DNA from: Nitrosomonas sp.
Lineage (GTDB): Bacteria > Pseudomonadota > Gammaproteobacteria > Burkholderiales > Nitrosomonadaceae
Assembly: GCA_016708955.1 (NCBI GenBank)
Contig: JADJES010000023.1
Location: 1 to 64,000, forward strand
Length of the DNA: 64,000 nucleotides
Direction of reading: 5' to 3'
Shown here: one piece after another, positions 37,592-48,026 of the stretch
How positions within the stretch are numbered: position 1 is the first letter of the stretch
Layout: each line of letters begins with the position of its first letter
The notes under the pieces: model-generated
What the model was told of the DNA's origin: nothing
The model's database searches: none
The model's input: only the letters and a program-made list of their open reading frames with translations
Program-made: the position numbers and the translations under genes

Positions 37592-38065
37592 ATGACGATC
37601 CAGAACATTTCATTGAATCGCAACAAAATGCAAGGCGCTGTCGCTATTGAAATGGCGTTGCTGTTGATTCCATTGATTATATTGGCAGCCGGTGTCGCTG
37701 AATTTGGCCGCGCCATGTATCAGTACAATACCGTCACCAAAACGGTCCGTGATGCGGTACGCCTACTGTCACAACATGACGCAGACGATATCGATTATTC
37801 GACCCATGTAGCGGAAGCTGAATGTCTGGTTGTGCATGGCACGGCCGATTGTTCAGGGCCCGAGCTTCTATCTGGGTTGACAACCGGCATGGTAAGCGTT
37901 GCAACGTCAGCGATGACAACCGGATCGGGTAACAGCATTAACCTGGTCACTGTTACCGTGACAGGCTACACCTTTAATTTTGTTTTCAATCCGCTGGTTT
38001 TCTTTGGCAATACCGACACCAGCATTCCATTTGGCCCGATTCATGCAACCATGAGGCAGATATGA
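37592..38065 (+). CDS. tadE: TadE-like pseudopilin
   Basis: A 157-residue minor pseudopilin. The KMQGAVAIEMALLLIPLIIL segment contains the G-AVAIEMA processing site for CpaA and the following hydrophobic helix. EFGRAMYQYNTVTKTVRDAV is the conserved TadE extension. The periplasmic part holds two Cys. The stop codon overlaps the next gene by 4 nt (ATGA), implying coupled translation. Confidence 0.88.
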   Translation: MTIQNISLNRNKMQGAVAIEMALLLIPLIILAAGVAEFGRAMYQYNTVTKTVRDAVRLLSQHDADDIDYSTHVAEAECLVVHGTADCSGPELLSGLTTGMVSVATSAMTTGSGNSINLVTVTVTGYTFNFVFNPLVFFGNTDTSIPFGPIHATMRQI

Positions 38066-38497
38066 AACGGTTTAATTTTTCCGCTCATCAAGCTTCTCAA
38101 CGCGGCGTAGCTGCCGTGGAGTTTGCTTTGGTCGCCGTGATATTGTTTACAGTGCTTTTCGGCATCATGGAATTTGGCCGGGTTTTATTCATGATGAACA
38201 CAACGACCGAAGCCACCCGCCTGGGCGCCCGTCTGGCGGTAGTCTGCGATAAGGATGACAGTGCAATCACAACCAGGATGACATCATTGGCAGGCTTCCT
38301 GAACCCGGGCAATATTAACGTCACATATAGCCCGGGGTTGTGATGCCAATACGTGCAGCTATGTCACTGTCAGTGTGACGGACTTAACTGTTCAGTCTCT
38401 TGTGCCGTTGATACCGATTAATTTCAACATGCCCGCGTTTTCAACAACCTTGCCGCGAGAAAGCATGTCGAGTCTCAACAATCCGGTTTGCAATTAG
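38062..38497 (+). pseudogene. Second TadE-like pseudopilin (one-base frameshift)
   Basis: SQRGVAAVEFALVAVILFTV carries the G-VAAVEFA processing site, and GIMEFGRVLFMMNTTTEATR is the TadE extension. Frame is lost at 38335 in CCCGGGG, where one extra G would explain the shift. The alternative frame continues as GCDANTCSYVTVSVTDLTVQ and ends at TAG 38495-38497, giving about 145 residues. It pairs with the preceding gene as the TadE/TadF-type couple. Confidence 0.85.
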
Positions 38498-38524
38498 AAA
38501 CTAACCAAGATTAAAGGAAGAAAA

Positions 38525-39724
38525 GTGATTATTGCCGCCATCTCACAAAGCCAGCAAATTCTGGATAACATAAGACAATTTTTAACGGAATCGGATATCA
38601 ATCATCCATTCTTTCACAATTCGAATGCAGAAAATCCGCACAAGATTCTGACTATCAATGGTGACATACACCAGGTACCTGCAGTTGCCGAACAGGAACA
38701 TCCCGATTTGCTGTTACTGGAAAGCTCCGTCAATGAAACCAGCGAACTGCAGGTGCTCGGCAACGTAACCGCCCGTTTCCCAAGTCTCGGCATCATCATG
38801 CTCTGCTCCATCCAGTCTCCGGAAAGACTTATCGAGGCCATGCGAGTAGGTGTGCGTGAAGCGCTGCCAACACCACCTTCCCGTGAATCATTACTGAGCG
38901 CCGTGGAACGATTTCAGCAACGGATCAAGCAAGCCAGCATGCCCATTGGCAAAGGCAAAGTGCTCGCTTTTGTTCCTTGCAAGGGTGGCAGCGGCGCTAC
39001 ATTCCTGGCCACGAATTTAGCCTATATACTGGCTGCGCAGGAAAATAAACGGGTTGCCCTGATTGATTTCAACTTGCAATTAGGTGATGCCGCATTATTT
39101 CTAAGTGACAGCAAATCGTCTATTTCCATCGCTGATGTAACACGGCAGATTCATCGGCTGGATGGCGCATTTCTGGCTTCCAGCATGATTCATATTCTGC
39201 CTAATCTGGGTATTTTACCGGCTCCCAATGAACCTGAAAAAGCTACGGAGATTAAACCGGAGCACGTCAATCCGTTATTACAGGTTGCTATTAACAATTA
39301 CGATTATGTCATTCTGGATATCAGCCGCCGTATGGATGCGGTATCAATTCAGGCATTGGATAAAGCACATACGATTTTCCCGGTATTGCAACAAACTCTG
39401 CCCTTTATCCGCGATGCCAAGCGCCTGATTACCATATTCCATTCCTTAGGGTACCGCGATAACAAGTTACAGGTTATCGTGAATCGGCATGACAGAAACA
39501 GTGAAATCACGCTGGACGACATTGAAAATACTTTGAGAGTTCCTGTGTTTAAATCGATTCCCAACAACTTTTCCGTAGTCGATGAATCGGTCAATCATGG
39601 CGTGCCTGTGTTCAAACTTGCGCCACGCAGCCCGATTGCCAAGGCACTTCTGGAAATTAGCGGTGAATTAAACCAAAGTACTAAGGATCAAGGGCGCTGG
39701 CTCAAAAAATTATTTGCACACTAA
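38525..39724 (+). CDS. tadZ: TadZ/CpaE pilus-localising ATPase
   Basis: A 399-residue protein. Residues 1-130 form a receiver-like atypical domain (HPDLLLLESSVNETSELQVL; GVREALPTPPSRESLL). Residues 145 onward are a MinD/ParA-like ATPase with the deviant Walker A FVPCKGGSGATFLATNLAY and RVALIDFNLQLGDAALFL, followed by YDYVILDISRRMDA. TadZ places the Tad machinery at a pole or patch. The start is GTG at 38525, seven bases after AAAGGAAG. It is followed 43 bp later by tadA. Confidence 0.93.
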   Translation: MIIAAISQSQQILDNIRQFLTESDINHPFFHNSNAENPHKILTINGDIHQVPAVAEQEHPDLLLLESSVNETSELQVLGNVTARFPSLGIIMLCSIQSPERLIEAMRVGVREALPTPPSRESLLSAVERFQQRIKQASMPIGKGKVLAFVPCKGGSGATFLATNLAYILAAQENKRVALIDFNLQLGDAALFLSDSKSSISIADVTRQIHRLDGAFLASSMIHILPNLGILPAPNEPEKATEIKPEHVNPLLQVAINNYDYVILDISRRMDAVSIQALDKAHTIFPVLQQTLPFIRDAKRLITIFHSLGYRDNKLQVIVNRHDRNSEITLDDIENTLRVPVFKSIPNNFSVVDESVNHGVPVFKLAPRSPIAKALLEISGELNQSTKDQGRWLKKLFAH

Positions 39725-39767
39725 GTTCTCTACCACTATTTAACTTTTGTCATAGGAATCAGCCATC

Positions 39768-41132
39768 ATGTCTATACGCGACCGTTTGCAGAGCTGGGGA
39801 AATACGAATACGGACGAAGCCATGACACTGGTCATGGAAAAAAACATATCGCATGAAAAGGTTTCCTATCATGAGATCAAATCCCGGATACACCAGAAAA
39901 TGCTTGATCGCGTCAATCTGACGGCGATGGAAAAATTACCAACTGATCGTTTGATAAGCGAGATCAAAACGCTGGTAGAACAATTACTGAACGAGGAAGA
40001 AACGCCGCTCAACCTGAGCGAGAGAAACCGCCTGGTTGAAGACATCCAGCATGAAGTACTGGGATTGGGGCCACTGGAGCCTTTGCTCGCAGACCCGACC
40101 ATCTCGGATATCCTGGTCAATACCTATAATCAGGTGTATGTGGAACGCCGTGGCAAGCTTGAATTAACCGATGTGCATTTTGCCGATAACCGGCATTTGC
40201 TGAAAATCATCGATCGCATCGTTTCCCGGATCGGCCGCCGCGTCGATGAATCCAGCCCCATGGTCGATGCCCGGTTATCCGATGGTTCGCGTGTCAATGC
40301 CATTATCCCGCCCCTGGCGCTGGATGGCCCTCTGCTATCTATTCGCCGTTTCTCAGTGGTGCCGCTCAAAATGGATGATCTGATCAATTACAAATCGCTG
40401 ACGCCCGCGATGGCTGAAGTGATTGCAGGGCTGGTCAAGAGCAAATCCAATATTCTGATTTCCGGCGGCACCGGTAGCGGCAAAACTACCTTACTGAATA
40501 TCATGTCCAGCTTTATCCCGCATTCGGAACGTGTAGTTACTATTGAAGACGCTGCAGAATTGCAATTACAGCAACCCCATGTGGTTCGTCTCGAAACGCG
40601 CCCGCCGAATGTGGAAGGCAAAGGTGAAGTGACGCAACGCGCTTTAGTGCGGAACAGCCTGCGCATGCGCCCGGATCGCGTGATCATTGGTGAGGTTCGC
40701 GGTGCGGAAGCGATGGATATGCTGCAGGCCATGAATACCGGTCACGAAGGCTCTATGGCAACCGTGCATGCCAATACGCCACGCGATGCACTGAGCCGGG
40801 TCGAGAACATGGTCAACATGGCGGAAATGAACCTGCCTGCCAAAGCAATCCGGCAGCAAATCTGCTCCGCCATTTCGGTCGTCGTGCAGGTTTCCCGCAT
40901 GCCCGATGGCAAGCGCAAGCTACTGAGTCTCCAGGAAATTACAGGCATGGAGGGCGATATCATCACGATGCAGGAGATTTTTACATTCACGCAAACTGGC
41001 ACCGATGAGTTTGGCGTCATACAGGACACTTCCATGCCACCGGTATTCGTCCCTAAGTTTGCCGAGCGCCTGAAAAAATTCGGCGTGCCTCTGCGTGATG
41101 AATTGTTTGATCCAACCAGAATTCTTAAATAA
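39768..41132 (+). CDS. tadA: TadA/CpaF secretion ATPase
   Basis: The 454-residue hexameric ATPase that powers Flp pilus extension. The N-terminal helical domain precedes LGPLEPLLADPTISDILVN. The ATPase core has ILISGGTGSGKTTLLNIMSS (Walker A), ERVVTIEDAAELQLQQPHVV (Asp box), RNSLRMRPDRVIIGEVRGAE (Walker B), and AMNTGHEGSMATVHANTPRD (His box). All family motifs are intact and there is no frameshift, unlike its neighbours. The ATG at 39768 begins after AGGAATCAGCC. Confidence 0.95.
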   Translation: MSIRDRLQSWGNTNTDEAMTLVMEKNISHEKVSYHEIKSRIHQKMLDRVNLTAMEKLPTDRLISEIKTLVEQLLNEEETPLNLSERNRLVEDIQHEVLGLGPLEPLLADPTISDILVNTYNQVYVERRGKLELTDVHFADNRHLLKIIDRIVSRIGRRVDESSPMVDARLSDGSRVNAIIPPLALDGPLLSIRRFSVVPLKMDDLINYKSLTPAMAEVIAGLVKSKSNILISGGTGSGKTTLLNIMSSFIPHSERVVTIEDAAELQLQQPHVVRLETRPPNVEGKGEVTQRALVRNSLRMRPDRVIIGEVRGAEAMDMLQAMNTGHEGSMATVHANTPRDALSRVENMVNMAEMNLPAKAIRQQICSAISVVVQVSRMPDGKRKLLSLQEITGMEGDIITMQEIFTFTQTGTDEFGVIQDTSMPPVFVPKFAERLKKFGVPLRDELFDPTRILK

Positions 41133-41140
41133 CGAGGTCC

Positions 41141-42124
41141 GTGGCCAAAATGGACTATCTTTATTATCTGTTCATAGCGCTGGCATTCATTGCGGTCGTA
41201 TTATTCCTGGAAGGCCTTTATCTAACCTGGAGCGCGCATAGAAGTCCGGAAGCTGTGCGTATCGAAAAACGGTTGCAAGCAATATCGGCTGGTTGGCATG
41301 GCGGTGTCGAGCAGGATCTTGTTAAGCAGCGATTATTGAGTGACTCTGCAAAGCTGGAACGATTACTGTTACAACTACCCAGGATTCATGCTCTCGACCG
41401 CTTATTGATCCAGTCGGGATTGCAGCCATCGTTGCCAATTTTCTTGGCTATACAGCCATCTCCGCATTAGGCGGCTTATTGATCGCAGCACTGCTTAATC
41501 TACATTCTGCTTTTTTATTACTTTGTCTAGTAATAACGGGCGCAATACCCTCTACTGATAGTTTTTGCTTCACGCCACAAGCGTTTATTAAAAATTGAAG
41601 AGCAATTGCCTGATTCCATTGATTTAATGTCACGCGCCTTAAAAGCGGGTCATGCGCTATCAGGAGCGTTGCAAATAGTCGCAGAAGAAAGTGTTGAACC
41701 CATTGCAAATGAGTTCCGCATAACGTTTGAGGAAATCAATTTTGGAATTTCAATGCAAAATGCGCTCATGAATTTAAGCACACGCGTTCCCATTACTGAT
41801 CTGCGCTATCTTGTCATTGCCATACTCATTCAACGTGAGAGTGGCGGTAATCTGGCGGAATTACTCGAAAACATCAGCAGCTTGATTCGTGCACGCCTGA
41901 AATTATTAGGAACCATCCGTGTTCTGTCAGCCGAAGGGCGTCTATCCGCCTGGATTCTTGGTTGCTTACCCTTTGCCTTGGCAGCGGTAATACATTTTGT
42001 TAATCCAGGATACTTGAATTTATTATTTACCGATCCGCTAGGGCATTTTCTTGTTGGCTATTCACTGACGATGATGGTCATCGGAATATTTGCCATGTGG
42101 CGTATTATCAAGATCCGCGTATAG
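41141..42124 (+). pseudogene. tadB: TadB inner-membrane platform protein (frameshifted)
   Basis: TadB and TadC form the GspF-like platform that TadA drives. The GTG start at 41141 gives a first membrane segment (LFIALAFIAVVLFLEGLYL). Frame breaks near 41447 (one G short in TTGGCTATAC) and near 41552. The third segment restores IEEQLPDSIDLMSRALKAGH, LSGALQIVAEESVEP and RESGGNLAELLENISSLI, which are the T2SSF signatures, followed by two membrane helices. The restored length is near 325 residues, as usual. Confidence 0.87.
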
Positions 42125-42232
42125 CTATCGCAAGTTTTGATTATATTTAATCTATGTCTATAGAAAGTTTGGTATAACAATTTCATCCAGTAACTAATAT
42201 AGAAGTTACAGTGTAATCTGGAGCAACCCATA

Positions 42233-43171
42233 ATGACAATGATTCAAATAGCTTCTTTAATCATCATTTTTATCACCGTAGCTGGTTCAGTTTTTGTATT
42301 GATTCGGTTATTGACGCCCAGTGCGGCTCAATCCCGCCTGGATCAAATTGCATCAGAAAATTCCGAGTCAACAGTCAACGAAACCAGTCAATGGGAAGGA
42401 GCAATCAATAAGCTCACAGGCCCATTTGCTTCACTGTCCTTACCAAACGAAGGCTGGGAAAATTCCGCATTACGCAGCCGTTTCATGCATGCAGGGTATC
42501 GCAGGCAATCGGTCCCATTTTTTATTTTGGAGGAAAAACATTATTGGCATTGGTTTTTCCTGGCATTTTCTTTCTTTTCGGAATGATTGGCCGTTTGGAA
42601 CTAACCAGTAATGCTTATCTACTCTCCTTTCTCGTATTGGCTGCTATTGGTTACTATATTCCCAATCTAATTCTGGCGCGTATTATAGAAGTACGTCAAC
42701 GCGACTTATTTGAAAACTTTCCGGATGCTATTGATCTCATGACGATCTGTGTTGAAGCCGGCTAGGACTGGATGCAGCGATGAAAAGGTGGGCGAAGAAA
42801 TGCGCATGAAATGTGTGCCCTTAGCCGAGGAATTTCATTTGGTCAATCTGGAAATGCGTGCAGGCAGAAGCCGTGAACAGGCATTACGAAATTTGGCACT
42901 GCGAACTGGGGTTGAAGAAATAGAAGGCTTGGTCGCCATGCTGATACAAGCCGATCGTTTTGGCACCAGTATCGGCTCTTCGTTACGCGTTCACTCCGAT
43001 ATGCTGCGCACTAAACGACGCCTACGCGCAGAAGAAGCCGCAGCAAAAATAGCGCTCAAACTACTTTTCCCGTTAATCTTCTTTATCTTTCCAGCATTGC
43101 TGGTGGTTATTGTCGGGCCAGCGGTTATCAATATTGTTCGAGTTCTATTACCGACCATGTCAGGCAATTAA
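42233..43171 (+). pseudogene. tadC: TadC inner-membrane platform protein (frameshifted)
   Basis: The second T2SSF-type platform protein. It starts IQIASLIIIFITVAGSVFV, shifts near 42540, resumes as RIIEVRQRDLFENFPDAIDL, shifts again near 42765 after TICVEAG, and ends with LALRTGVEEIEGLVAMLIQA then ADRFGTSIGSSLRVHSDML. The final hydrophobic helices are LLFPLIFFIFPALLVVIVG. The 108-bp spacer after tadB is larger than others in the locus and could hold a secondary promoter, although I cannot point to a clear one. Confidence 0.86.
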
Positions 43172-43186
43172 AGGAGTCGTGAACTT

Positions 43187-43720
43187 ATGTGTAAACTAAG
43201 GCAATTCATTCTACTCATCAGCTTTATATTCTTAATGGTTGGATGCACGGCCATTCAGCAAAAAAATACAGAGACAACCGGCATGCAGCAAAAACCGCAA
43301 GATGCCCGTCTGGCCCAAGCTCAGGAGTTGTTTCAATTGGGTCGGGAGCATCATAAAAAGAATGAATTGATTGAAGCAGTTAATGCTTATGAAAGAGTCA
43401 TCGAACTGGCGCCAGACCATTACGAAGCATACAATAATCTGGGCATAATCTATTTCGCATTGGGTGAAGATGAATTAGGAATGCAGTTCTTTAATGAAGC
43501 CACCAGATTGGCGCCGATGGTATCTTCACTACACAACAACCTAGGTTATGCGTTTTTAAAGCGAGGTTATAACAGTGAGGCGGCAGGCGCATTTGAACGT
43601 GCCTTGCAACTCGATCCGGAAAATATACATGCGCGCAATAACTTGAAATCCGTATACCAGCAAATGGGGTGCAGTCAGAACGAGCCATGCGGACAATGGC
43701 AAGAACCTAGGCAGCCCTAA
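43187..43720 (+). CDS. tadD: TadD-like TPR lipoprotein
   Basis: A 177-residue lipoprotein (signal FILLISFIFLMVGC, lipobox MVGC). Three TPR units follow: AQELFQLGREHHKKNELIEA, HYEAYNNLGIIYFALGEDE and VSSLHNNLGYAFLKRGYNSE. TadD acts as a pilotin or assembly factor for the secretin in Tad systems. It starts 16 bp after tadC. Confidence 0.87.
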   Translation: MCKLRQFILLISFIFLMVGCTAIQQKNTETTGMQQKPQDARLAQAQELFQLGREHHKKNELIEAVNAYERVIELAPDHYEAYNNLGIIYFALGEDELGMQFFNEATRLAPMVSSLHNNLGYAFLKRGYNSEAAGAFERALQLDPENIHARNNLKSVYQQMGCSQNEPCGQWQEPRQP

Positions 43721-43795
43721 GAGTTTGCCGGACTTGAAATCAGTTCAGACAATTGTTTAGAAGCATCATCGTGTGAAGTATCAGGAGAAAAAACC

Positions 43796-44898
43796 ATGTT
43801 CAAGATAAAACGGCTCACTTGGGTAATCGGCTGTGCACTCGCTTTGAATGGATGCGCTTTTACCCAGAAAGATCAATCAATGGCAGGTATTGAAATCAAG
43901 CCCGTCACGAATATAAGGCATGCCAATGCCAGCCCCAGAATTATGTATTTGTTAGGACGGTACCACCAGGGCAAAGTGGATTACCCAAGAGCCATTGCTG
44001 CGTATGAAAAAGCACTTGCGGCAAAACCTGATTATGCTGAAGTTCTCAATGGATTGGGCGTGATATATTCCATCCTGGGTCAGCACGAATTATCGTTGCA
44101 GCACCTGCACAAGGCCATTCAGATTTCATCCCGGGAAACCTATTTATACAATAATCTTGGTTACGCTTACCTAGTGCATGGAAATGAAGCTGAAGCAGCC
44201 AAAGCGCTAGAAAAAGCATTGCTGTTGGACCCGAAAACAAAAGAGCGCATCATAATCTGTTAATTGCGCATGAAAGAATTGCTCTGGCCGCCAAGACTGA
44301 ACTACCCAATTTAGTCCAGTCCGATTCAACCTCCCCTGAAACTTCAAGCATCGCACTTGAAATCACCCGGGCTAGCTTCAACAAACTTGATGACACCGCA
44401 GCCCCCCCACAGGTTTTAATCTCCCAGCCAGCTATCACTCCAGCACAAGCACCGGCGCATAAAATGGCTGAAAAAGATGCCTCAGATCCGGCGCCATCCA
44501 AAGAGGCCTTGCAACCCGAGATAACCGGATCATTGGACAACAAGGATATTCAAATAGAAGTTTCCAATGGCAACGGCATATCCGGAATGGCCAGGCAAGT
44601 ATCCGGCTTTTTTCAGCAATATGGATTTGCGAAAGCACGACTGACGAATCATCCGTCATTCAACCAGAATCTGACTGAAATATATTACCGTCCAAACAGT
44701 TATCAGGAAGCTCATCAAATCAATCAGATGCTGCCCAAACAAGCCAGACTGATTGAAAGCATGGAGCTACGCCACGATATTCAGGTAAAGATCCTGCTTG
44801 GGCGTGATTTTTCTCATGAAAACAACCATTTCACCGGAAATGATCCGGTCCGGGTTGGCCATAGCGCTCATGGAACTCAGATAGACAAGGTAAATTAG
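43796..44898 (+). pseudogene. TPR lipoprotein with LytR_C domain (one frameshift)
   Basis: The first part is a lipoprotein (VIGCALALNGC) with TPR units (RIMYLLGRYHQGKVDYPRAI, YAEVLNGLGVIYSILGQHEL, ETYLYNNLGYAYLVHGNEAE). Frame is lost at about 44247, and in the other frame the protein continues with HNLLIAHERIALAAK, then a Ser/Thr/Ala/Pro-rich linker. It ends in a LytR_C-like domain (IQIEVSNGNGISGMARQVSG; VKILLGRDF). The total is about 367 residues. LytR_C domains occur at the ends of Tad-locus TPR proteins in betaproteobacteria; the role is unclear. This is the last gene of the Tad operon. Confidence 0.82.
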
Positions 44899-44941
44899 CA
44901 TCCCATTCTTGCGATGCCAATTTACCCTGATTGAATATTAT

Positions 44942-46376
44942 CTACATTTCTACAAAATAGTTCGCTGCTGCTGCATCCACAGTAGCAGCAGTGAATAGCG
45001 CAGGCTGTTTCAAGAATCTCGACAAGTCAATAATCTGATCAATAATATCTCGCGGATGACTACCCGCTAGCGCTCTCGCGGTTTTCCGGTAATATTTGTC
45101 CAAAAGATAGTCGGTCACGTCTTCTTTATAGTCGATGCCCTGCGTGACGCAAACACGGCGGAGAATTTCCCTGAATTCCGCTTCAGTTGCATGCGGTATC
45201 ATGACTTTATGGCGGATACGGCGCAGGAATGCTTCATCGACCAGATCCATCGGACGCAGGTTAGTACAGAAAATACTGACTTGATCAAAAGGTATCTCAA
45301 ATTTCATACCGTTATGCAAGGTCAGGAAGTCAGTGCCACGTTCAAACGGAACAATCCAGCGATTGAGCATTTCCTGGGGCGCCATTTTTTGGCGGCCAAA
45401 ATCGTCCAGAATAAATACGCCGTTAGCAGCCTTCATTTGCACCGGTGCTTCATAAAACCTGCTGTTGCTGTCCAATTGCAGATCAAGCATATCGGTCGTG
45501 AATTCCGCACCTACCATGACAACCGGACGGCGGCATTTTTCCAGCGCGGATCGTATTTTAAATTGGCCGTGATATCGAGTTGTATATCTTCATCGGTATC
45601 TTCCTCAACACTAAAGTGTATTGCGGGATCATAAACACGAATAACCTGACCACCCACTTCGATTGCGTGCGGTATAAAGATATGGTCAGGCAACGCCCGT
45701 CCGAGTGCTTCAGCAAAACTTGATTTGCCCGTTCCTGGTGGACCATAGAGAAAAATTGCCTTCCCTGAACTGAAGGCAGGGCCCAATTGGTTTAGTAATT
45801 TTTCATCTACGACCATGTGGCTCAGGGATTTACGTATCCAGTCCATGTCGACTTCAATTTGCCCGACATACTGATGTGTCAGGATGCGGGTGTAGTCTTT
45901 CAGAGGGATTGGTGCTGCACCCGCATAAAGGCTGATGCCGAGAGCCTTTTCCGCTCTTTCCCGACCACGCTGGGTCAACTCGAATACCTGGGTTTCACGT
46001 CCGTAACTTGCCGCTGAGCGAATAGCGATTAACTGGTCTGCTTTTAGCAATTCAATTAATTCATCAATGATGTTAAAAGTCAAACAGAGCTTGTTAATAA
46101 TACGCTGCATGGTGAAAGTACCAGCCTCTTGATAAGCTATCTTTAGAGATAGTTCACTAAGAAAGCTTCGCTTAATCCAGTATCAATGATTCTTAACGGT
46201 AAAGGCGGGACTGGATGGAGAAATTTTTTTATTTGCTCAGTGGTTAGATAGCCTAGTGAAACTAAGCTATCTTCTAATTTTATGCCACTCTGTTTCTGCT
46301 TAATTTTTGCTTGAACCAATTGTGCCGCTGAAATAAGGCCATCTCGAATAAATAATTTCCCAATTGAATCTTTCAT
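44942..46376 (-). pseudogene. AAA+ ATPase with MshEN-like N-terminus (two frameshifts)
   Basis: Convergent to the Tad operon. Reading from 46376: KLFIRDGLISAAQLVQAKIK, then LEDSLVSLGYLTTEQIKKFL, resemble the MshEN/T2SSE N-terminal fold found at the start of PilB-type ATPases. Then LRIIDTGLSEAFLV leads, after a frame change at about 46155, into a winged-helix part (AGTFTMQRIINKLCLTFNII). The AAA core follows: KAIFLYGPPGTGKSSFAEAL (Walker A), then a second frame change near 45515, GVFILDDFGRQKM (Walker B), QVSIFCTNLRPMDL (sensor 1) and LRRIRHKVMIP (Arg finger). The ATPase part is of the type found beside Flp/T2SS-like loci. Restored length is about 478 residues. It might regulate or remodel the pilus; that is inference. 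Confidence 0.75.
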
Positions 46377-46768
46377 AATACTTTCCTTGATCTTAAAAGA
46401 TAAATAGTAATAATTTGAGCCTGCTCTAGGCTAGGCAACAAAATGTGTGCTTACTTCCGTAGAAGTAAATATCAAGTCAAGGTAAACGACCAAATATTGT
46501 TTCTCTTCAAGCAAAATGGAGGGCCGATTCAACTCAGTTCTCCATTTAGCAGGCCGTTGGAAAGTCGGTCAAAGTCAATGATCGCAGAAACATGAGATTG
46601 CCCTTCGTCTGGTTTTTCTTGGTATCAACTGCCTCGAATATGTTTTTCAGAAGCCTGCTAGAGGATTCGTAGGGGTAGACATAAGCGGCCAGCTTGCAAA
46701 ACATCCGAAACGATACACTCTTCTTAATGCACGTTACTTGCACGCCACCATTTCCTTCAGAAAACCGG
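46377..46768. other. Spacer with a short inverted repeat
   Basis: This holds no gene I trust. A possible 70-codon open frame on the minus strand (from about 46768 to 46546) matches nothing I recognise. TTACTTC (46451-46457) and GAAGTAA (46462-46468) form a perfect small dyad 75-90 bp upstream of the AAA ATPase start and could be an operator or a hairpin. Confidence 0.3.
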
Positions 46769-48022
46769 TCAAACTGATGCCTCAGTGTTTTCCGCCAAAG
46801 GAAAGCGTTCGCTGCCGGGATAAATGATGAAGTTTCTTGAAGCTGCAATATCCTGGCTTGCGAGCCGGTGTCCTTTGGTAAATTGAGGGGTAAACGTTCT
46901 TTTAATTTCGATGGTCCATGTTTCGTTTCCTGATTTTTCCAGCACTAGATCGATCTCATTGCTGGATGAAGTTCTGTAAAAATAAGGCTTATCCTGATTC
47001 TGATCGATAGTATTCAGGATATTTTCAATTACAAATTGGCTCTGTCACAATTAATTGTTGAAAATTATTTGTAAAATTACATGATTACTTATTAATCATG
47101 AAGTTATGTTATTTTATAGTGGCCAAAAAGTCGTTTGTTATCAGATAGCTGGGAAATTCAACAATTAACTGCTACATAGCCTACAAATTCTTCCCAGCTC
47201 ATGCCGATGACAGGGTGCCCGAGGAGGGCTTCTTTATCGTTTATTCCGAGCAAAGCGTGCAGAAGACCGCTATCCCGAATGTAGACTTTCGGTGATTTGA
47301 TCAGCCGTTTTCCCAGGTTATTGTGCAGCGGCGGCAATCTTCTGACTAGCAGTAGATCAATCATAAGGTCAAGATAGCTCATGATCGTTTTGCCATCGAC
47401 ACCCGGTGTGAGGCCGCAATATGCGATGCGTTCAACAAGGAACCTTGCAAGTGCGCTAGCATCGTCCAGAAACGGCGAAGGGTTTCAGCAGGGATTCGTG
47501 GCCCCAGTTGCGGAATGTCGCGTTCCAGATACGTGCGAATGAAGTGATTGCGCCATAACAAACTTTTCTGATCACTGGCCGCAAGCAAGCTGTCGGGGAA
47601 GCCGCCCCGTAGCCAGAGTTGATCAATGTTCTCTGGATATTCTGACGCTGTGATGGGCGACAGCTCTCAGTATGCAATACGGCCAGCCAGCGTTTCTCCC
47701 GACTGCTTCAGCAGATCAATCGAGGCGGAACCAAGTAATGAAAATTGCCCTGTTGGTTTTCCCGTTCTTCTATTTTTATCGATAATGCCGCGTAATTCCC
47801 GGAAGATTCCCGGGATGCGCTGAACTTCATCCAGGATAACGAGTTTGTTTTTGTGACTTTCCAAATAATAAGCCGGACTGGCAAGCTTGGCGAGATCTTC
47901 TTCCGATTCCAGATCCAGGTAGACAGAAATAAAGTCTTTGGCTATCTCCAGTGCCAGAGTCGTCTTGCCCGCTTGCCCGCGGTCCCAATAGCGCTACAGC
48001 TGGAAAAATATCCAGTAGATCC
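46769..48022 (-). pseudogene. AAA_14/DUF4143 ATPase, decayed
   Basis: Minus-strand pieces in order: LKDLLDIFPAVALLGPR, then ASGKTT in the next frame (Walker A, one extra G near 47985), LVILDEVQRIPGIFRELRG (Walker B), QFSLLGSASIDLLKQSGETL (sensor), then DUF4143 (RTYLERDIPQLGPRIPAET, YLDLMIDLLLVRRLPPLHNN, VYIRDSGLLHALLGIN, VIGMSWE). A MITE at 47038-47181 splits SWE from QFVIENILNTIDQNQ, which leads to EIDLVLEKSG and WTIEIKRTF. Additional frame changes occur near 47670 and 47395. The first codons are replaced by another MITE. ATPases of this family sit beside diverse mobile-element genes; the cellular role is unknown. Confidence 0.85.
47038..47181. mobile_element. IS6-like MITE with 8-bp target duplication
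   Basis: 144 bp. The ends GGCTCTGTCACAATTAATTG and (inverted) GGCTATGTAGCAGTTAATTG agree at about 21 of 25 bases. The 8-bp repeat TACAAATT flanks it at 47030-47037 and 47182-47189. End sequence GGCTCTGT and 8-bp duplication are characteristic of IS6-family elements, so it is probably a non-autonomous derivative. No transposase is encoded. Confidence 0.75.
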
Positions 48023-48026
48023 TTCA

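Noticed and set aside
46546..46848. A 100-codon minus-strand frame after the DUF4143 ATPase
   Set aside because: It overlaps the ATPase C-terminus in another frame and matches no family I recognise; only mentioned in the spacer entry.
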